The notes under the pieces were generated by a model, which searched no databases, was not told the origin of the DNA, and was given only the letters and a program-made list of their open reading frames with translations. DNA of 64,000 nucleotides. Source: Fasciolopsis buskii (Eukaryota; Platyhelminthes; Trematoda; Plagiorchiida; Fasciolidae). A program made the position numbers and the translations under genes. Location: assembly GCA_008360955.1 (NCBI GenBank), contig LUCM01008308.1, forward strand, positions 162,063 through 226,062, given 5' to 3'. Positions 45,048 to 59,369 of this stretch are shown piece by piece (the stretch's first letter is position 1; each line of letters begins with the position of its first letter).

Positions 45048-47021
45048 GGCAACCAGACATTTATTCAATTATCACAGTCCCACAGAAATTGAAACAGATT
45101 CCAACAGTGCCATTAATAAACTTAGAAATTGCAGACATGAAAAATTGGACAAGACGGACTTGCAGCTGAATTAACCTTAGGCAACTGTGAGGTCTTTCTA
45201 GCTGTGGGTCTGCAGTTTTTGTAGCTATAAATTAACCCACTCAAGCAATACAGAGGTTGGAATAGTATAATAATATCTCGCTTCGAACGACTGACGGTCA
45301 GTTTGCAGTTTTCCAGTACGCGATAAACAAAATATAAGTTAGGAAAAATGACGAAACGGTGGGCGACCATTAACGAACAAACCCAGTTTCGAATTTATAC
45401 GGTCCGGCCGTGACTAAATATAATCAAATTTGGACCGAGGGGAACCCGATTACGGGTGTGCAACTTTCACTTGTTAGCAAGGCCGATTTTGAGAGGAGTA
45501 ATTGTACGGTTGATAATATGTACCCGGTTTGGTTCGAATAAGAGCGAATTAAATCAGTTTCATCGCCTAATAAACTATAATTATACGGTTCACTTTGGAC
45601 AAAAATTGTTCCGCTAAAACTGTTTCAACTATCAATAGGCCATAAAATTTTGTTAAAAAAGATGTGAAATTTCCTAATTCGATTTTGTTTAGTTTAAAAT
45701 CCAGTGTTTCGAAAAATTAAGGAATACCAACTGAGCTCCACTGACGGGGAGGTAGTTATATATTTTTGCTGCATTTTGAAAGATCGAAGGAAATTGATGA
45801 AAAATCAACTGTTTGGAAAGAGTAAAACTATGATTTGTATTCAGTTCAGTGGTCTTAATTTTTCAAGGTGGATTTGTTGGTCGGCACAGGACAGTGCCCA
45901 AGCGACATGTCGTTTATAATCATCCCCCCTTACAGTCGCTAGCTACATGGGTCGCGTCCATGCTCGAGTACAGTACATTCGCAATATTGATAAATCCTAA
46001 CAGTGAAGAAACTGGTGTCTAAAGCGCTTCCACAATGCATTATGATGAAATGGGCTTTTGCACCGAGTGACTGAATCTTTTGGATGTCATACATGGTCCC
46101 CTACGGCTCACGTATAGTTTAAGTAGAAACAAAGTTCCGGTGCACTCATCACTTACGGACTTTTCATGTTGATTCGTTTCAAACATCCAACTGCTTGGTT
46201 TGTGGAATATTCATCTATCAATGAGTCTTGCATTATTTTGAATTTTAAGGAATATTAATTGCATAAAACCCGCTACATATACCATGTTTCACCATTCAAA
46301 CATACATCTCCCCCATGCTATTCTAGATGCGACGAAGGAAAGACTTGACCAGTTGTACGATAAATCTTTCGCGTGCCAAAATTCTGCTCCTTCGATTCAT
46401 ACCATATAGACTGTTGAGTGTGAACCATCCATTTTCACGGCCGATCATCAATAATGTACTTTTGATGGTTGATATCTTGAATTTTTCTCGGAAGAGTTGG
46501 TTTCCATCTTTTTGATAAGCGACGTATTCGGGGCATGAGTGAGATTCACGTGCATAAGTCTGACGTACAACGTAACTTTCAAGACGAAATAAGATTCTGT
46601 GCAAACAACGGAAGTACTGCACACATCCCAGTTCAGAACAAAGTACAACAGATCATTTTAACTGTCAGATTCAGCCATCCCAATCCAACTGCCAGTTGCA
46701 TGATCCATTTTCTCATTCCTGGTATGGTACTAAGGATTAAATAATTAATTTTCAGTGTTCATTCATATTGTATTCATCCCGGTGTTAATTGTTAACTGGT
46801 TGGCACAAAGAAAATCGTCGTGTGATGTCATCCAGCTTAGCGGCTCTTGTATTTTAGCCAGATACGGCAAGTTTGACCTTAACCTGTCCTGTCAACCTAC
46901 CTACAGCTACTAGCAAGAAAAAACATTTTTCCTAGGTGTGTGGACGATTTCCATCGGTGTCATTACTTCCATTCGGAGTGTTTAAAAAGAAATTTCTGCT
47001 TATCTAAATTCGATTTACCAG
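45048..47021. other. Undetermined stretch
   Basis: No supportable gene, RNA or repeat. Opposing 60-100 codon frames around 46323-46744 have no recognisable domain. Confidence 0.4.
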
Positions 47022-47329
47022 TGTACCCGTTTAATTGATTTCCCTTTCGGCCAACTAGTATCTATTGTCACAAGTTGTCTATTTCATCTCCATTGGTGAG
47101 AAAAAGTCTGAAATTACAGTATTTTCCGTTGTTTAGTGGATTCAGGCCACCATTTGTTAGACGTTGGCCGTATTTCAGTAGATCAGACTATTGTCTTACA
47201 GCTGCAGGTTGGATTTTAATTAATCCTGGTTCGGACTGGAATGAACGCAAACTTTTGGGATATACATGCTACAACATGGAAATATCCGTGAATTTTGTAA
47301 CCGTGTTATGTGATGTGATAGCCCGATAG
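47022..47329 (+). CDS. Candidate coding segment with a 41-nt intron
   Basis: One reading has two exons. The first, 47022-47095 (acceptor CGATTTACCAG, donor GTGAGA), reads CTRLIDFPFGQLVSIVTSCL. The second, 47137-47329 (acceptor TTTCCGTTGTTTAG), reads GFRPPFVRRWPYFSRSDYCL and ends NFVTVLCDVIAR plus TAG. The phases agree (2). The 41-nt intron between them (47096-47136) would be typical of the tiny introns known in flukes. Alternatively the same second part is reached without splicing in a frame open from about 47039. The translation is protein-like but matches no family I recognise. Confidence 0.3.
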
Positions 47330-50300
47330 CCCGATTCGGATCTCATCCATTGATGTAAGCTTAGCGAAGATGTGTACGCCTATTCCAATCCAAGTCGGGG
47401 CCCCAGAAAAACTAATCTGGGGCTACCAAAAGTCATAACACGTTTCAGCAGTTAAACTGTACATCTGGAGAAACGAATAGGCCAGATAATTTTTCCTTCA
47501 CGTAATTCTGGCTAATTTAGCCAAATAATCAATGTTAAGCTTGTTTTTAGAAAAAATTGCTGCTTTGGCGACAGATGAAATTTATTTATTTGCCTCGATT
47601 AACTGTGACGAAAAAGGAAAACGTTTATAAGAATAAACTCGCAACTCAAGCCATAGAAAGGGCGAAGTTGTGAACCCTGAACTGGCGATCTTATATCAGG
47701 CCCACAGCACGTAAGGTTTAGTACTCCAACTATTTGGGTTGTTTAATAACAACAAATAGTGCTGAGGAAATGAGTGATTCACATTATACGAAGCTGCACT
47801 GTGAAATAAACTACTGACCTTTCTGGTGTTAGAGAGTCGAAAATCTCCATGATATTACATTATCATCAAATTGTCAGCCACCGTTTGATCAAGCTGAAGT
47901 CAGTTACTTTGTTGACTTTAACCAATGATCACTTCAAATTCTACACAGAACAGAGAAGGTATATGAATGTGCCCACGGGCAGTCACAGGTCATGCTTACA
48001 TGTACTCTTGACTGAAAACACTCCCAACCCTTCGTACCAAACCAGACATCGACGAGCTATTATCCGATTTAGCTAGTCTCATTCATCCATTACGTTGAAC
48101 AATCAGTACCAAAAGCATATGCTATCGCCGTTTCCCTTTTACCACACATATAGTAGTATATGTTTCTGGCCTCATTTGAATTAAGACCCCGTAAATGCTC
48201 GGCGGTTATTCTCCTTCGGAACTGATCGATCGAGGATTAATTGTTCGAAGGCAATCCAAATGACTGTACACCGACACAATGTAGAACCAATTCAAAATAA
48301 TCAACGGGCCTTAGCTATACGATATCAACTCTCAGATACATGCAGCGGAAACTGGCTTATTCAGTCTAAAAATTCAGCACTTTGACGCATCCAGTAATCG
48401 CTAACACAACCATGTAGCTACCCAGTCAATCAATCAATTGCATGTCCCAAGCTGATGATCGGTTCCTCCTGTTCTGTCCACAGAAGCATTATTATATGAA
48501 GCTGATGACATCGAATATCCGTTTTGTTTTAACCATCTCAAACACCAGGAGGTAATAGATTGTAAAGTGTTCTTTTGACTGATAAAAACATTCTTCGAAC
48601 TGGAGCGAGTAAATAAAAACTCCAATCTTTACGATTTGTTTTCTGAGTTCAGCTCATTTCGTTAGATATCTTGTCTCCCCTAAACGCAATCGCATATTCA
48701 GACCAGATCCAATCAGTTACTAACATTTACAATGGCATTTTAAAGCTTCAAGTGAAATTATTGACTTCCATGCAAAATGGGCAAAATAAGACCTGTGAAG
48801 ACTTGAGAAAGCGATACAAAATCTGATTACTTCGACTCCATTATAGTTGGAGTAGACAGCTAAGGGGTAGTAATCACTTGTTCATTAGGTAAATTAAAAA
48901 CTTGTTTCTACTCATTGCTGTGACACTCGCTTGACATTAGTACATGTATTTTAATGACTTAACATAGAGAAAAGTCTTTTTGGGTGTCCACTCTGTTCAT
49001 GACTCAGACTAAATGTATGGACATGCGGTTCGAACCAGACAAAAAGATCACGATGCAGCCCTTCAATGTGGTTCGGAATCATGAAGAAACTACTTGGGAT
49101 TTGCTCTAAAACAACCGTATTTCCGTGAAACACGAGCGACTTTTCTTTCTGTTTAAATAGCGGATTAGCATGGCCATAGTGAAAGCGTTTCCCAGTAAGA
49201 AAGTGCAAAAGGAATCATATAAGAAGTGTCAAGTTTGACAGCTATCAGATCTCGATTTTGGATAGATGTCAACAATGAATACGGTTAACGTAAATCCGAA
49301 ATTATTTCGGCATTATTCCAAAGTGAATTGAATTGAATACAGCCTAAATTCATGATCACTGAGCGTTGTATATAGACATGTGAGGACAGACACGATTCTT
49401 GTAGGCTGAGACACGTTAACAAGGATGCGTCCTATAGTCCAGTGTAGTTATAGACATACGGGCGGGATTTGGCCTAATAAGAAAAAAAACAATTTCATTA
49501 GAGGTTTGTGGTTTGTTTCTAGTGAACTATCATAAGTGGACTCCATTAAACTTCCACTTAAAGGCGTAGTCTTTCTCTAATGAAAAATAGATTAAAACTC
49601 CTGCTTGGATAGGGTATTCACGAAACAGTCTAAACCTGAAGCACTTTAAGACGAATATTAATCCAGTAAACATCCACTAGCAGATTACATCCACGGTATT
49701 CAACGAGGGTTTGGAATTTTTGAAAGGGTATTACTGTCCCCAATGTACTGGATAATAAGTCAGGAAATCTTTTATGTCGTAAAGTTAAACGGGCATAGTT
49801 GAAAATTAATCGCAGTTCCACAGTATCCGAACCGTGATCATTCCCCGGTAACTTTCTGGTCAGCCTGGAATAGGTGATTCTGTTAACGAAGTGTGTAATC
49901 TCTGAATTTTAAGGATAAGGTTGAAAGTATAAGAAACGTGTTTGCACGCAAGTCATCATGCATATGTTAACTCTTACATATTCCTTTTCCAGATTACGAA
50001 CTACGTACATTAACTCAAGAATTTTCTATGACGTTGGTATGCCCTAACTTTTAAGACCAAAGTGTTGCTTCAGGAGAACCAAACCCGATTTTCTGGGCAG
50101 AAAACATGATGGAAAGGTCTGCTTTCTGAGTGTTAGCCAACCTTTGGGAAAGGACGACCGAAATTCCAGTTCACGCTCCCGTTTAGTAGGTTTTCATCAG
50201 TGGCCCGTATATTTCCACTGATTTGATTGCTAGGTAGGTAGATATAATGCGTCAGAGTCAATTCGGAAGCTGTTCCCATTGCATGTATCTGGAATTATAG

Positions 50301-50449
50301 GCTGATATATTCCTGAATTATTCAGTCAGTTTTGTTTCCAATCACAAAACCCACTCTTTTACGAGGTTGCTAGCCAGACGATATCATTGCTTTATCCATC
50401 ATTGGGAAACCACGGAGAACTATACACCTGTTACGAATTATCCGTAACA
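47330..50449. other. Undetermined stretch
   Basis: No supportable gene. A plus frame at 47849-48076 and several minus frames have no recognised domain. Confidence 0.4.
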
Positions 50450-50540
50450 TATCCATCACACCAGAACTGGGACGCGAACCCGGGACGAATGATTCTGAGT
50501 CGAATGGCGTAGGCATTATGTCAGTCAAAAAGGCATTCAA
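50450..50540 (-). repeat. tRNA-like SINE fragment
   Basis: The minus strand reads TTCGACTCAGAATCATTCGT followed by CCCGGGTTCGCGTCCCAG. This resembles the anticodon and T-arm of a tRNA with a good B-box. No matching D-arm/A-box or closed cloverleaf is present. Confidence 0.35.
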
Positions 50541-52184
50541 CTGTTTTTTTAAACTTCACCACACTGATTCGCCCGGTCGTAGGCCGTTGGTAGCCACCCA
50601 GCTAGCGTTGTGACCGAGGCGTTCAACTCACAGTCTTCCTCCCCATCTTCTGCACTGTTGTAAATGTTAGTCTTGCGTTTCTCAAGATCTATCTTGGGGA
50701 GTTAAGCAATCTTTTCTCCCAACCGGTTCAGTGGTAATTAATTAGCTAACAGTGCAGGACAAATCTAGGAACAACCTCAATAGCAAGATGACATCTGTGA
50801 ACTATACATCACAAAAGTGGACAGTGAACACCTAATCTACTTGAAAGTTCTTCAGTTGAGGAGATCTATTGCAACGGTGAATTGAATTAAGTTATTCTTA
50901 TTTTATCACGGCACCTCGCATGTCGTCGGTGCATTCAACCAGAAGCGAACTGGTTGCTGATGCTCCAGCTGGACTACTGCCGACTGACCGATAAATAGGC
51001 ACACCCATTTGAGTGCAACCATCGTTTCCGTTGTGATGATAAACAAATGTAGCTCTCAGTCATTGGGGGACTGGAACCTGACGTGAAAAACTTTAAAACT
51101 CTTTCGACGATTCATTTCCCGATATTTTTTCCGGGACTGCGGATTTCCATGGGGGTTGTACAAAACTGATGCTTGACACCACTTGCAAACCGATACTGAT
51201 GCGACGCTCTATGATCAGTAGTCTTTCGAAATAAGAGCCATGGGGATACGTTTGTTGCTACTACCATTTCGCAGGAGATCACATGATGTATTGCTAACAA
51301 AGCGCAGTATCGGTTAAGTGAACCACGTCGCGAAATCATTTTTTTAAATAACAGTATGCACAGTTGTTATGATTGCATGAAAATTTTTGAATTTGCTTAC
51401 AACTTGAGAAAAACACCCATAAATCTTGGTCTGAGTGGTCACAAAATAATGCAGATTAAGCGTAGTTGACGCGGACATGAAATAAATTTGATACGTCTTC
51501 ATTTGTGCGCGATAAGCGTTATTCCAGTTTTACTGGCCTGCTGCGGACGGGGGTTGCAACATAGCTCAGATTTACTGGGGATGTTTATTTGTACATGTGT
51601 TAATGTGTGTGCGCTTCCGCCCTCCTGCACGCGACAGCGTCATGAACATACTTGCGTACTCTTTTCGCTCTCTCTCTCTCGCTCGCCCTTCTAGCGGGAC
51701 TCGATAGATGTGTTGTACGTCAGCATTTGATGATGTGCGCTGTGGTGCCCGTCGTAAGTTCGCGGAGTGCATGAATCACCGACTGTGGTCCTGCGAGGGT
51801 TGAGGTGCGTCCAACTGGAAGCAATCGAGCTTGTACAATTGTCCACATGGGACTCGACACACGCGGACACGTGCGTGGGTGGGCACTGACCCAATCGACA
51901 AGATGAGGTGAATAGCCACCCTCTCATACCGGTAATAAAGCGCAAGGAACGAAGTACATTAAAATAATACTATTAATCTGCGCCCAAATGAGTTACAGCC
52001 CGCGTTCGAACGTCCGATTGACCTCCGACAAGCGGCTTAGTGTACAGGACAACAAGTTGTGCCGAAGTATTAGCCTAGTCTGGAACTGCACCTGTCATGC
52101 CATGGCAACAATGCTCTTTCCCTCAGTGATGAACGACGAGATTACAACAGACCGTTTAGTGATCGCCAGCATAACTGAATGAAG
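50541..52184. other. Undetermined stretch
   Basis: It contains a short (CT)n tract near 51667-51680 and GC-richer sequence around 51590-51900. No gene is supportable. Confidence 0.35.
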
Positions 52185-52239
52185 TCGACGGCAGAGAAGC
52201 GAACATGTGTGGGGTAGTTGGTCAGAGTGCATAATTCAG
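52185..52239 (+). CDS. Candidate exon with a thrombospondin type-1-like start
   Basis: In one plus frame, 18 codons end at a CAG|GTAATG donor and include HVWGSWSECIIQ (the W-x-x-W-S-x-C core at 52210-52230). That is the opening motif of thrombospondin type-1 repeats and close to WGPWSEC in the SBSPON-like exon 2. The acceptor is weak and I found no continuation with the remaining cysteines, so chance occurrence is quite possible. Confidence 0.2.
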
Positions 52240-55200
52240 GTAATGAAAAACAGACAGAATGTGAGTCGAAGAAGTCGGTAAAATGTGGACATGACGAGGA
52301 GAGTTAGCAACACTAGTGTAACTGATGATTAGTACGAACACTTTTAGAAGAAATTGCAAGTCCCAAAGCCGTGACGTTACTTTGCAGGCACAGTTTGGAA
52401 AAATAGTCGATTGCATGACATCGTAGGTCGCTGTTTAACCGAGGAGAATTTCACGATAACCCAACTTCGTCATCACTCTGGATTCTTAAGGCTCATCATC
52501 AGATTTTCCACCATGTTCAGGAAATGCGGGAATGTCTCGGGTGACACATGGAAATTAAGCGTCAATGGGTCTGAAACTTAACATATCTCACACCGGCGCA
52601 TTCGCACGTACCTAGAGTAGACTGCACTGGAGCAGGGATGCAATCAACACATGGATGGAAATAAAACATGGTTGTACACGTTAACGCATAAGTTAAAGAT
52701 GATGACTCTTGAATTAGTAAGGGTTGCAAACATGAGCACGAGTGATAGAACTATTTTGTGGGTAGCAGACTTTTTCATGCAGCTTATTGTAAATAGGAAA
52801 ATCGATCAATATAAGCTCAGCCTGGATAGATCCTTAGATGTGCCCGTTCAAATATACATGAGCAGAAGGGAAACTTAGAACGTGTAGCTTTGTTCTCGCA
52901 CAAAATCTTCATTCTGTTTCTTAAAACGTACAATTCCAAAGCTGGTACTCTAAAGGTTATTCATCAGACAACTTAGATTTTATCTTTTAGCACGCGGCCT
53001 AATGGTCAGCTTGCATACGGTATCTTCTGGTACTGCCTACTGTGATTGCGTGTGCTAGATTAGAAGAAATTCAGATCACCGAAAATGAGGACATTAAGTT
53101 GTGTCGAGAAACTCAACGTGAGCACATAAATCAAAAGTGCTACAGCATGATACTGGCTTGTGCTTAGGCTTTGGCCTTACGGAACACGGAAAAACATTAC
53201 TCCATTGGGTAACTAAACTCGATGTGCCACTTAATTGTGCACGCTGTGCAGTTATCAGTAAATCCCGATGAATTATGTATGCGACCTAATTATTGCCAAA
53301 GTGAAATTAACCGGGATTTTATCCATATAGGCAACCGCAAGGGAGGTGAAATCATTCGATATTTGTTTCCATCGTTATCAGAAATATCGTCGTTTGGGAT
53401 ACTGGGACGGAATACATTGTTTTCCAATGTATTTTTTCGCTTCTCATGTTGCTAACATTTTGTTAACCAATTATTAGTGTGCCCCAATTTTTCACTCTTT
53501 AAAGATGCTGCTGACTGTTTAATCTTTATCAGCTAATATTTTATTTATTACATCACAAAGGTGTAACACTTACGGAACCACATCGTGGTCACCAAAAGGC
53601 TTCTGATAGAAAGATAATCTCCAGTGATCTCCAAGTTTGGCGATCATTTTGTCACCCATTGGACTACCACAATCAGATTAGATTCATGGTCTTGGACGCA
53701 GGGATACTGTGGCAATGCAAATGCTATTTTTATTATAAAAAGAGCTTCAACTGTTCACAATTCACGGTTTTCACGTGATTTTTCTTCAGTCAACATTTCG
53801 AAAAATAGATCGAATATAGACCAGTTGTTCTAAGGTTAACGTAAGGCCTCGTCCGGGGAATGTGTTTGGTAAACAGTTAAGCCTGTGCACACAATATCGT
53901 GACGGTCAGTCAGTCCATCCATAACCACAGATATTTCTAGATCTATGCAAACTGATGAGCATTAGAGATTAGCTTGCAAAACACCAGCTGTCTTACAGTC
54001 TTATTTCTATATTAGGCACTGCCTACGCGTGGAAGCAAGCAAGGAAACGAGAAGGCCAGCTGAAGGAAGGATGTAAAACGTGACTGTTTGGCCTCAGAAC
54101 GTGCAGAACACCATGCCTGCAAAACAATTGTTTCGATCTCGGTCGTTGTGTTTGTAGCTACTTTATCAAGAATAAATTGTGACAAATGCCATAAAAATGA
54201 TCTAGGTGAGAGATGAATTATCATAACTGAAGTCTACATAAAGAGAAAAATAAAAGTGGTTTAGGTTATCCATAGAATGCTGATAAATCAACGGTTTGTA
54301 CCACGCAGAAGCACTCGGCATGCTTTTCTCTCCGTTGAGCTCCTTTGCAGTTTACATGGATGACGATAAATTATGACTGCTTGAATGTATTTTTTTTCAA
54401 GGTATGCCGAAAGCCGACTGTGTACTTGGAGGAATTCTGTGTGGAAACTTGCTAAACGTATTGATTTGTGAGACTGAAAATGTTACCTGAAATTGCAAGG
54501 TAGTGCACATCGAAATATATTGTTTATGCCACTTCTCGAATTGTTTCTGAAGTATGTCAAAATTATTCGGATTTATGCCAAAAATTTTGGAATCGGTTAA
54601 GAACGCGCCTCCGTTTTACACGAGCCCGTAACAGCACATCTGTTTGCATATTACACACCATAGCACTAATAACCAGCACACATTACTGTGCGCGCGCAGA
54701 AACGTTCTCACGTAAATTTGGTCACATTTCAAAATTATATGTATAGTATCGCGGCAAGTCTGTCGAGTGTCATTTTTCAATAGTTCTCACACAATTCCGA
54801 AATAATTTGTGAACTGTTTTAGTGCAATGGAGTAGCTTGTGGTAATATGGAATTGGTGAAAGCGGGATCAGTTGACTGTAGCAATTGCAAACTTTTCGGT
54901 TAAAACTTAACTGGATACTCAGTGTGACACAGAACAAATACTCCTCTGAAACCCCAAGCCATCAGACTAGTTTGATGATTTATCGAATGAAAGGGTAATT
55001 GACTCCAAATGACTTTGTCAGGGATTGGCCAATTTCTCATAGACCAATGGATTAAATCGTGTGTTGCTTTGCTGACAAGAATGCGGAGGCATTTGTTAAT
55101 CAAACCCGGGGCAAAATGATCGGTGAAAAAACGAGTGTCGTATTATCTCAAATTAAATGAATACTTTTCTAAAGTTGTTTGATTATTACTATATGCAGTT

Positions 55201-58200
55201 TGATGGTTGCTCATCTCGACCTAGCAACTTTATAAATACATTCATCGCCTAACTACACCTTTTCAACTTCAAGTGGAACATTTGGGACTATGACTGAATT
55301 TCCGTGCCTTTTTTGAACCGGTTGAAATATCAGATACACCCACTAACAGGTGAATAACCTAAGACGAAAATCCAGAACCAACACAATGCGTGTTTTCGTC
55401 CAAGTTGTTTCTATATTGACAGCTTAGCGTGAATTACCAATCGCACCGAAAAAAACTTCAACCGTATTTGACAATGTTCTAGAACATGACAAAGAAGCGA
55501 CCAGATCTGCGAGAAAACACGGGATTTTGTGGAATACTTCATACCTTTGGCCCTTACTGCAAAGTAACCATTTCGACTGGCTAATTATACCAACTGACGT
55601 TGCTTTAACTTTGACTTATTCATTATGTGGTTGCACCTCCAGACAAACAGCTGAATAGTTTGGACGCACTACTGATGGTATGATGTCTGCACATGTATCC
55701 TGGAATCTTCTTCCTCCGTAGTCAAAATATGACCAGCATTACTTCTATTCATGGAGAATCAAAAATTCAAGTCAGTGGTTTGTCAGATCCAAAATCAAAA
55801 AGCTGCAAGCTACATTTTTTATACTAATTTTCTTTCTCTTTTGTTTAACCAGGTTACCAATTTTCCGTATTTATAGATTACAGATTTTTGGAATGACCAT
55901 TTTGGTGGATTTCTTGTTGACTCACAAATTTGCCATTGAGATGTGCTTAACGTTCTACCGTTTGCAGGTAGATTTTATGCATGACGACTGATAAGTTGAT
56001 GTTTAACTGGGAACTGAATGTGGAGTTTCCATGATTTCTGTTCGAGGGTGTCTTATTCAACATTCAAAAGTGTTGTTCGGACATTTATATTTGGACCTGA
56101 TCATACCTGTGTGAGTCATTTTCGTAGAAATTTAAGTTGTATATCATATGAGCAAAGAAAATATGGTAGACCTAACTGACATTGGCAGCAAGAGAAAGAG
56201 GGAGACAGAAGGAGGGAGGATGCACCAGCGAAGACCGGGATACCCGCGAAACATCTAGTGCGTCCTGTTTTAATAGAATTTTCCCAAGGGGGAACATTTT
56301 TCGGGAATCAAATAATCACGATGAAGTTTATTCTACTTGGATATTCTATTGAAATGCATCAATTACATAAAAACCCCATAATATTTCGCAAAATAGTCTT
56401 ATGGTTTATGAAAAAGGTGGATGGTTGACAGCTGGAATCCCACCCGCTAACTTAAGGCAGACAGGGTGAAACGAAAGCAATCTAAACCATGTGCTGAAAA
56501 ATATTTCCTTCCAAGCTGCTTGTGTTAGGACATTGGAAGATATCTGGTAACATCGTGATCAACGTGGTGTCTATATAAAATGGAATTTTCAAAGGGAAAA
56601 CTCGGAGTCTAATACTGAACACTTCCCTGGAATAAAAATAAAGACGATTTGGGAATCCGCTTACATCGTCACACATCCAGAGTGCTGGACTGAGTAAAAG
56701 ACCAGTGTATTTTCAACTCTAATTCCACTAGGCATTAAAAAGTACCTCAAGACTAAAATCGTTTCTACAGTGTTGCCAAGATGAATTGTTATTCAGTAAA
56801 TCTACTTAGCGACAACCACATAGACTATTAGAACTGTGTCAAAGCGGTTATTGGCGGAAGATTCCGCTGATTCAGAATGTGCTAAAATTTGTCGAATGTA
56901 TCATAACTGGGTTCTGGAGGATTATCAATGGACAGAAATCTTGTGTTGACTATGCAGAGTCTGTAGTGTCCAGCTGTTGGGCAGAAGCAGGCCCTGGAAA
57001 AAGGTATATCAGGTAATGAATTTAATCGCATTTTTGCGCCGAGCTTATTACCGATTGCGTCCACTTTATTTTATTCGACTCCGTCTGGATGAAGTAAATC
57101 CTCGATAGGGGGTCAATACTCTTCTTCATCTTCTGTTGCTTCTATTTGGTCCTGGTATTTTCTACGCCATTTAATCGAACTGGACACACACAGTAATATA
57201 CCTACCTGTTCAGTAGAACCGCATTCAGTTTGAGGGCATTCTTACGAACAACAGGACAAATGTATCCAGCTGGGATGCTGGAATTTAGGTGATTACTAGT
57301 TCACACCTGGCCCGTAGATGTGCGCGCTCTTCTGACGGCAGACTGTCCTGGATACCGAGCGGTTAACTGACCTAATTTTTACAAATTACACTATGCAAGA
57401 ACAAGGAGAGCAGAACAAGAATGGGACCAAGCAAGAATGAGGGATGGTCTTTAAGTTGCGCCCTGACCCTAGTCCATATCACGTGTTGCGTTGAAGATAA
57501 CTGTTGTGATATCTGAAAAATCTGAACGTCGGTTAAATCTTTCATTCTTCGGTTACACTTGAAAAGAGTTTTGAGAAATTAGTAACAGACTACTGTTTTT
57601 ATGAACCACAGGTGGACTAAGTTTCAAGAGTTTTCATTTGATTCGCATTGTGAAACTTTTCAGCCTTGACGTCTTGCATGAAACTGAATTACAAGCTTTC
57701 CTTTGGAAGGCTCTAAATACATTTGGAGTTGATGAAAACAAGACCAGAGTTCATGGCAAAAACCATTGCCAATCATTCGGAAAAGCCTTGCAGCCCACCA
57801 GGTGGGCCAAGCGCGGTAATAAAGCGCGGACTTGATTTCAAATGACTTCCCCCCGGGTAGACAATGTTTAGCGCTTCCATCTGTCCAGCACTTAATTTAA
57901 AACGAGGAATATAATGGAAACATCAGTATAAGCAATTTCTAACCATGAGGGACAGCTAACTATATACCATCTCATTCTCCAAAGTAGAATCTTTAAGCCT
58001 AGAGTAACGGTAAGTATTTTTACCCAAATCCAAAGGGGAATGCACCCCTTACTTAAAGGTCGGCAAGTTCTGGTCAACCCCAAGATCGTCACAAGTTTAG
58101 ATCAACGTTAAATGTTTAGTCTTCATAACTAACGAGCTTTGCACCGATACTAGCAGAGAAAGTTCATCGTTTTGCTGTTATTTGTATAAGTTTTTTTAAG

Positions 58201-59369
58201 CCATTTGACGAATCTTGTAAAATGACCATATTCTAAAAAAGTTAGAAAATTTTCTGGATAGCTGCAGGGTTACGGAAGAACAGATTTCAGCTGTATGGTG
58301 AATAGATCATTACAACACGGAACAAAAGTTTCTGACTTTGATTTTTCAATTCTTGATTTAAGACTGAAAGTGAAAATATTTTCTCATTGTACCCTGAGTC
58401 ATCAATATTGCTCCCTAGGACGGACGCAAAAACGACCCTTAGCTTCCTGCTTCAGATAATCTGTTTCTTTGAACTAGGCACGGGATCAGTTCTCAGTGTT
58501 TATTATTTCATCACATTTCTATTTGATTGAAAAAGATACTTCCTACAACTTTACTGACCACTGGGAAAGTTGAACTGAATAGTGACTAATCTTGTACTTT
58601 ATTCGCGTAACGTACCACTGAAAGTCAAGGGAGCATTACTGTGCAGCTGTTTCACTTTTGTCAATAGTCATCAGGGATGCGCACAGACTGCGCCGAGTAT
58701 GGGGCAAAAGTCCAAGACAAATGATGTGAATTGAATATCCTAGTTGCTACGATATCGAGACCGGCTGTCAGTTGTTATGAAACTACAATGCTACTCGATA
58801 TAACTCCTATTCATCGCCATCTTTCAAAGGCCACATAATATAGATATAGGCCACCCGTAATGTCGAACAGTCACGAAGTTGGTTTACGGTTGGAACATCA
58901 ATGGGTTTTGGCAGTGAGTTAAATTCAGTTGGTGGATGATAAATCGTGTGATCACCAAGTGAAATGTGGCAATTATATTGATTAGGCAGTAATTGGTTGA
59001 TGTAAATCAGTTAAGAAAAATCGTCGATAACATATTTGTTTGCCTTTTACAAACAGACTGTGGTAAAGATTTATAGTCTGCTTTCGGTAAAGCATGCTTC
59101 TATTTCATTTGTTTCTTCTACGTAGACCGTAGATAATTGTTGTACCGAGGATAAAAATAGTGCTCAGCTAACTGTGCATTTGTATACGTAGAATCATTTC
59201 GGTGTTTTGAGACAAATAAGCCAGGAGATTCATTTGGACAACACTCATTACTGTTTCCCACAAATCTGTGTGCAGATCACTTATCACAGTAGACTTGACA
59301 GGAGAGGAGGGAACTAATGAGGGAGAAAGAGGAAAGAAAAAGAAACTTCCCAGAGTTTAGCACACACAA
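52240..59369. other. Undetermined stretch
   Basis: No supportable gene. There are purine-rich tracts at 56184-56220 and 59298-59345. A small CGGG-ATA-CCCG hairpin flanked by GCGAAGA and CGAAAC lies at 56228-56255. Confidence 0.4.
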
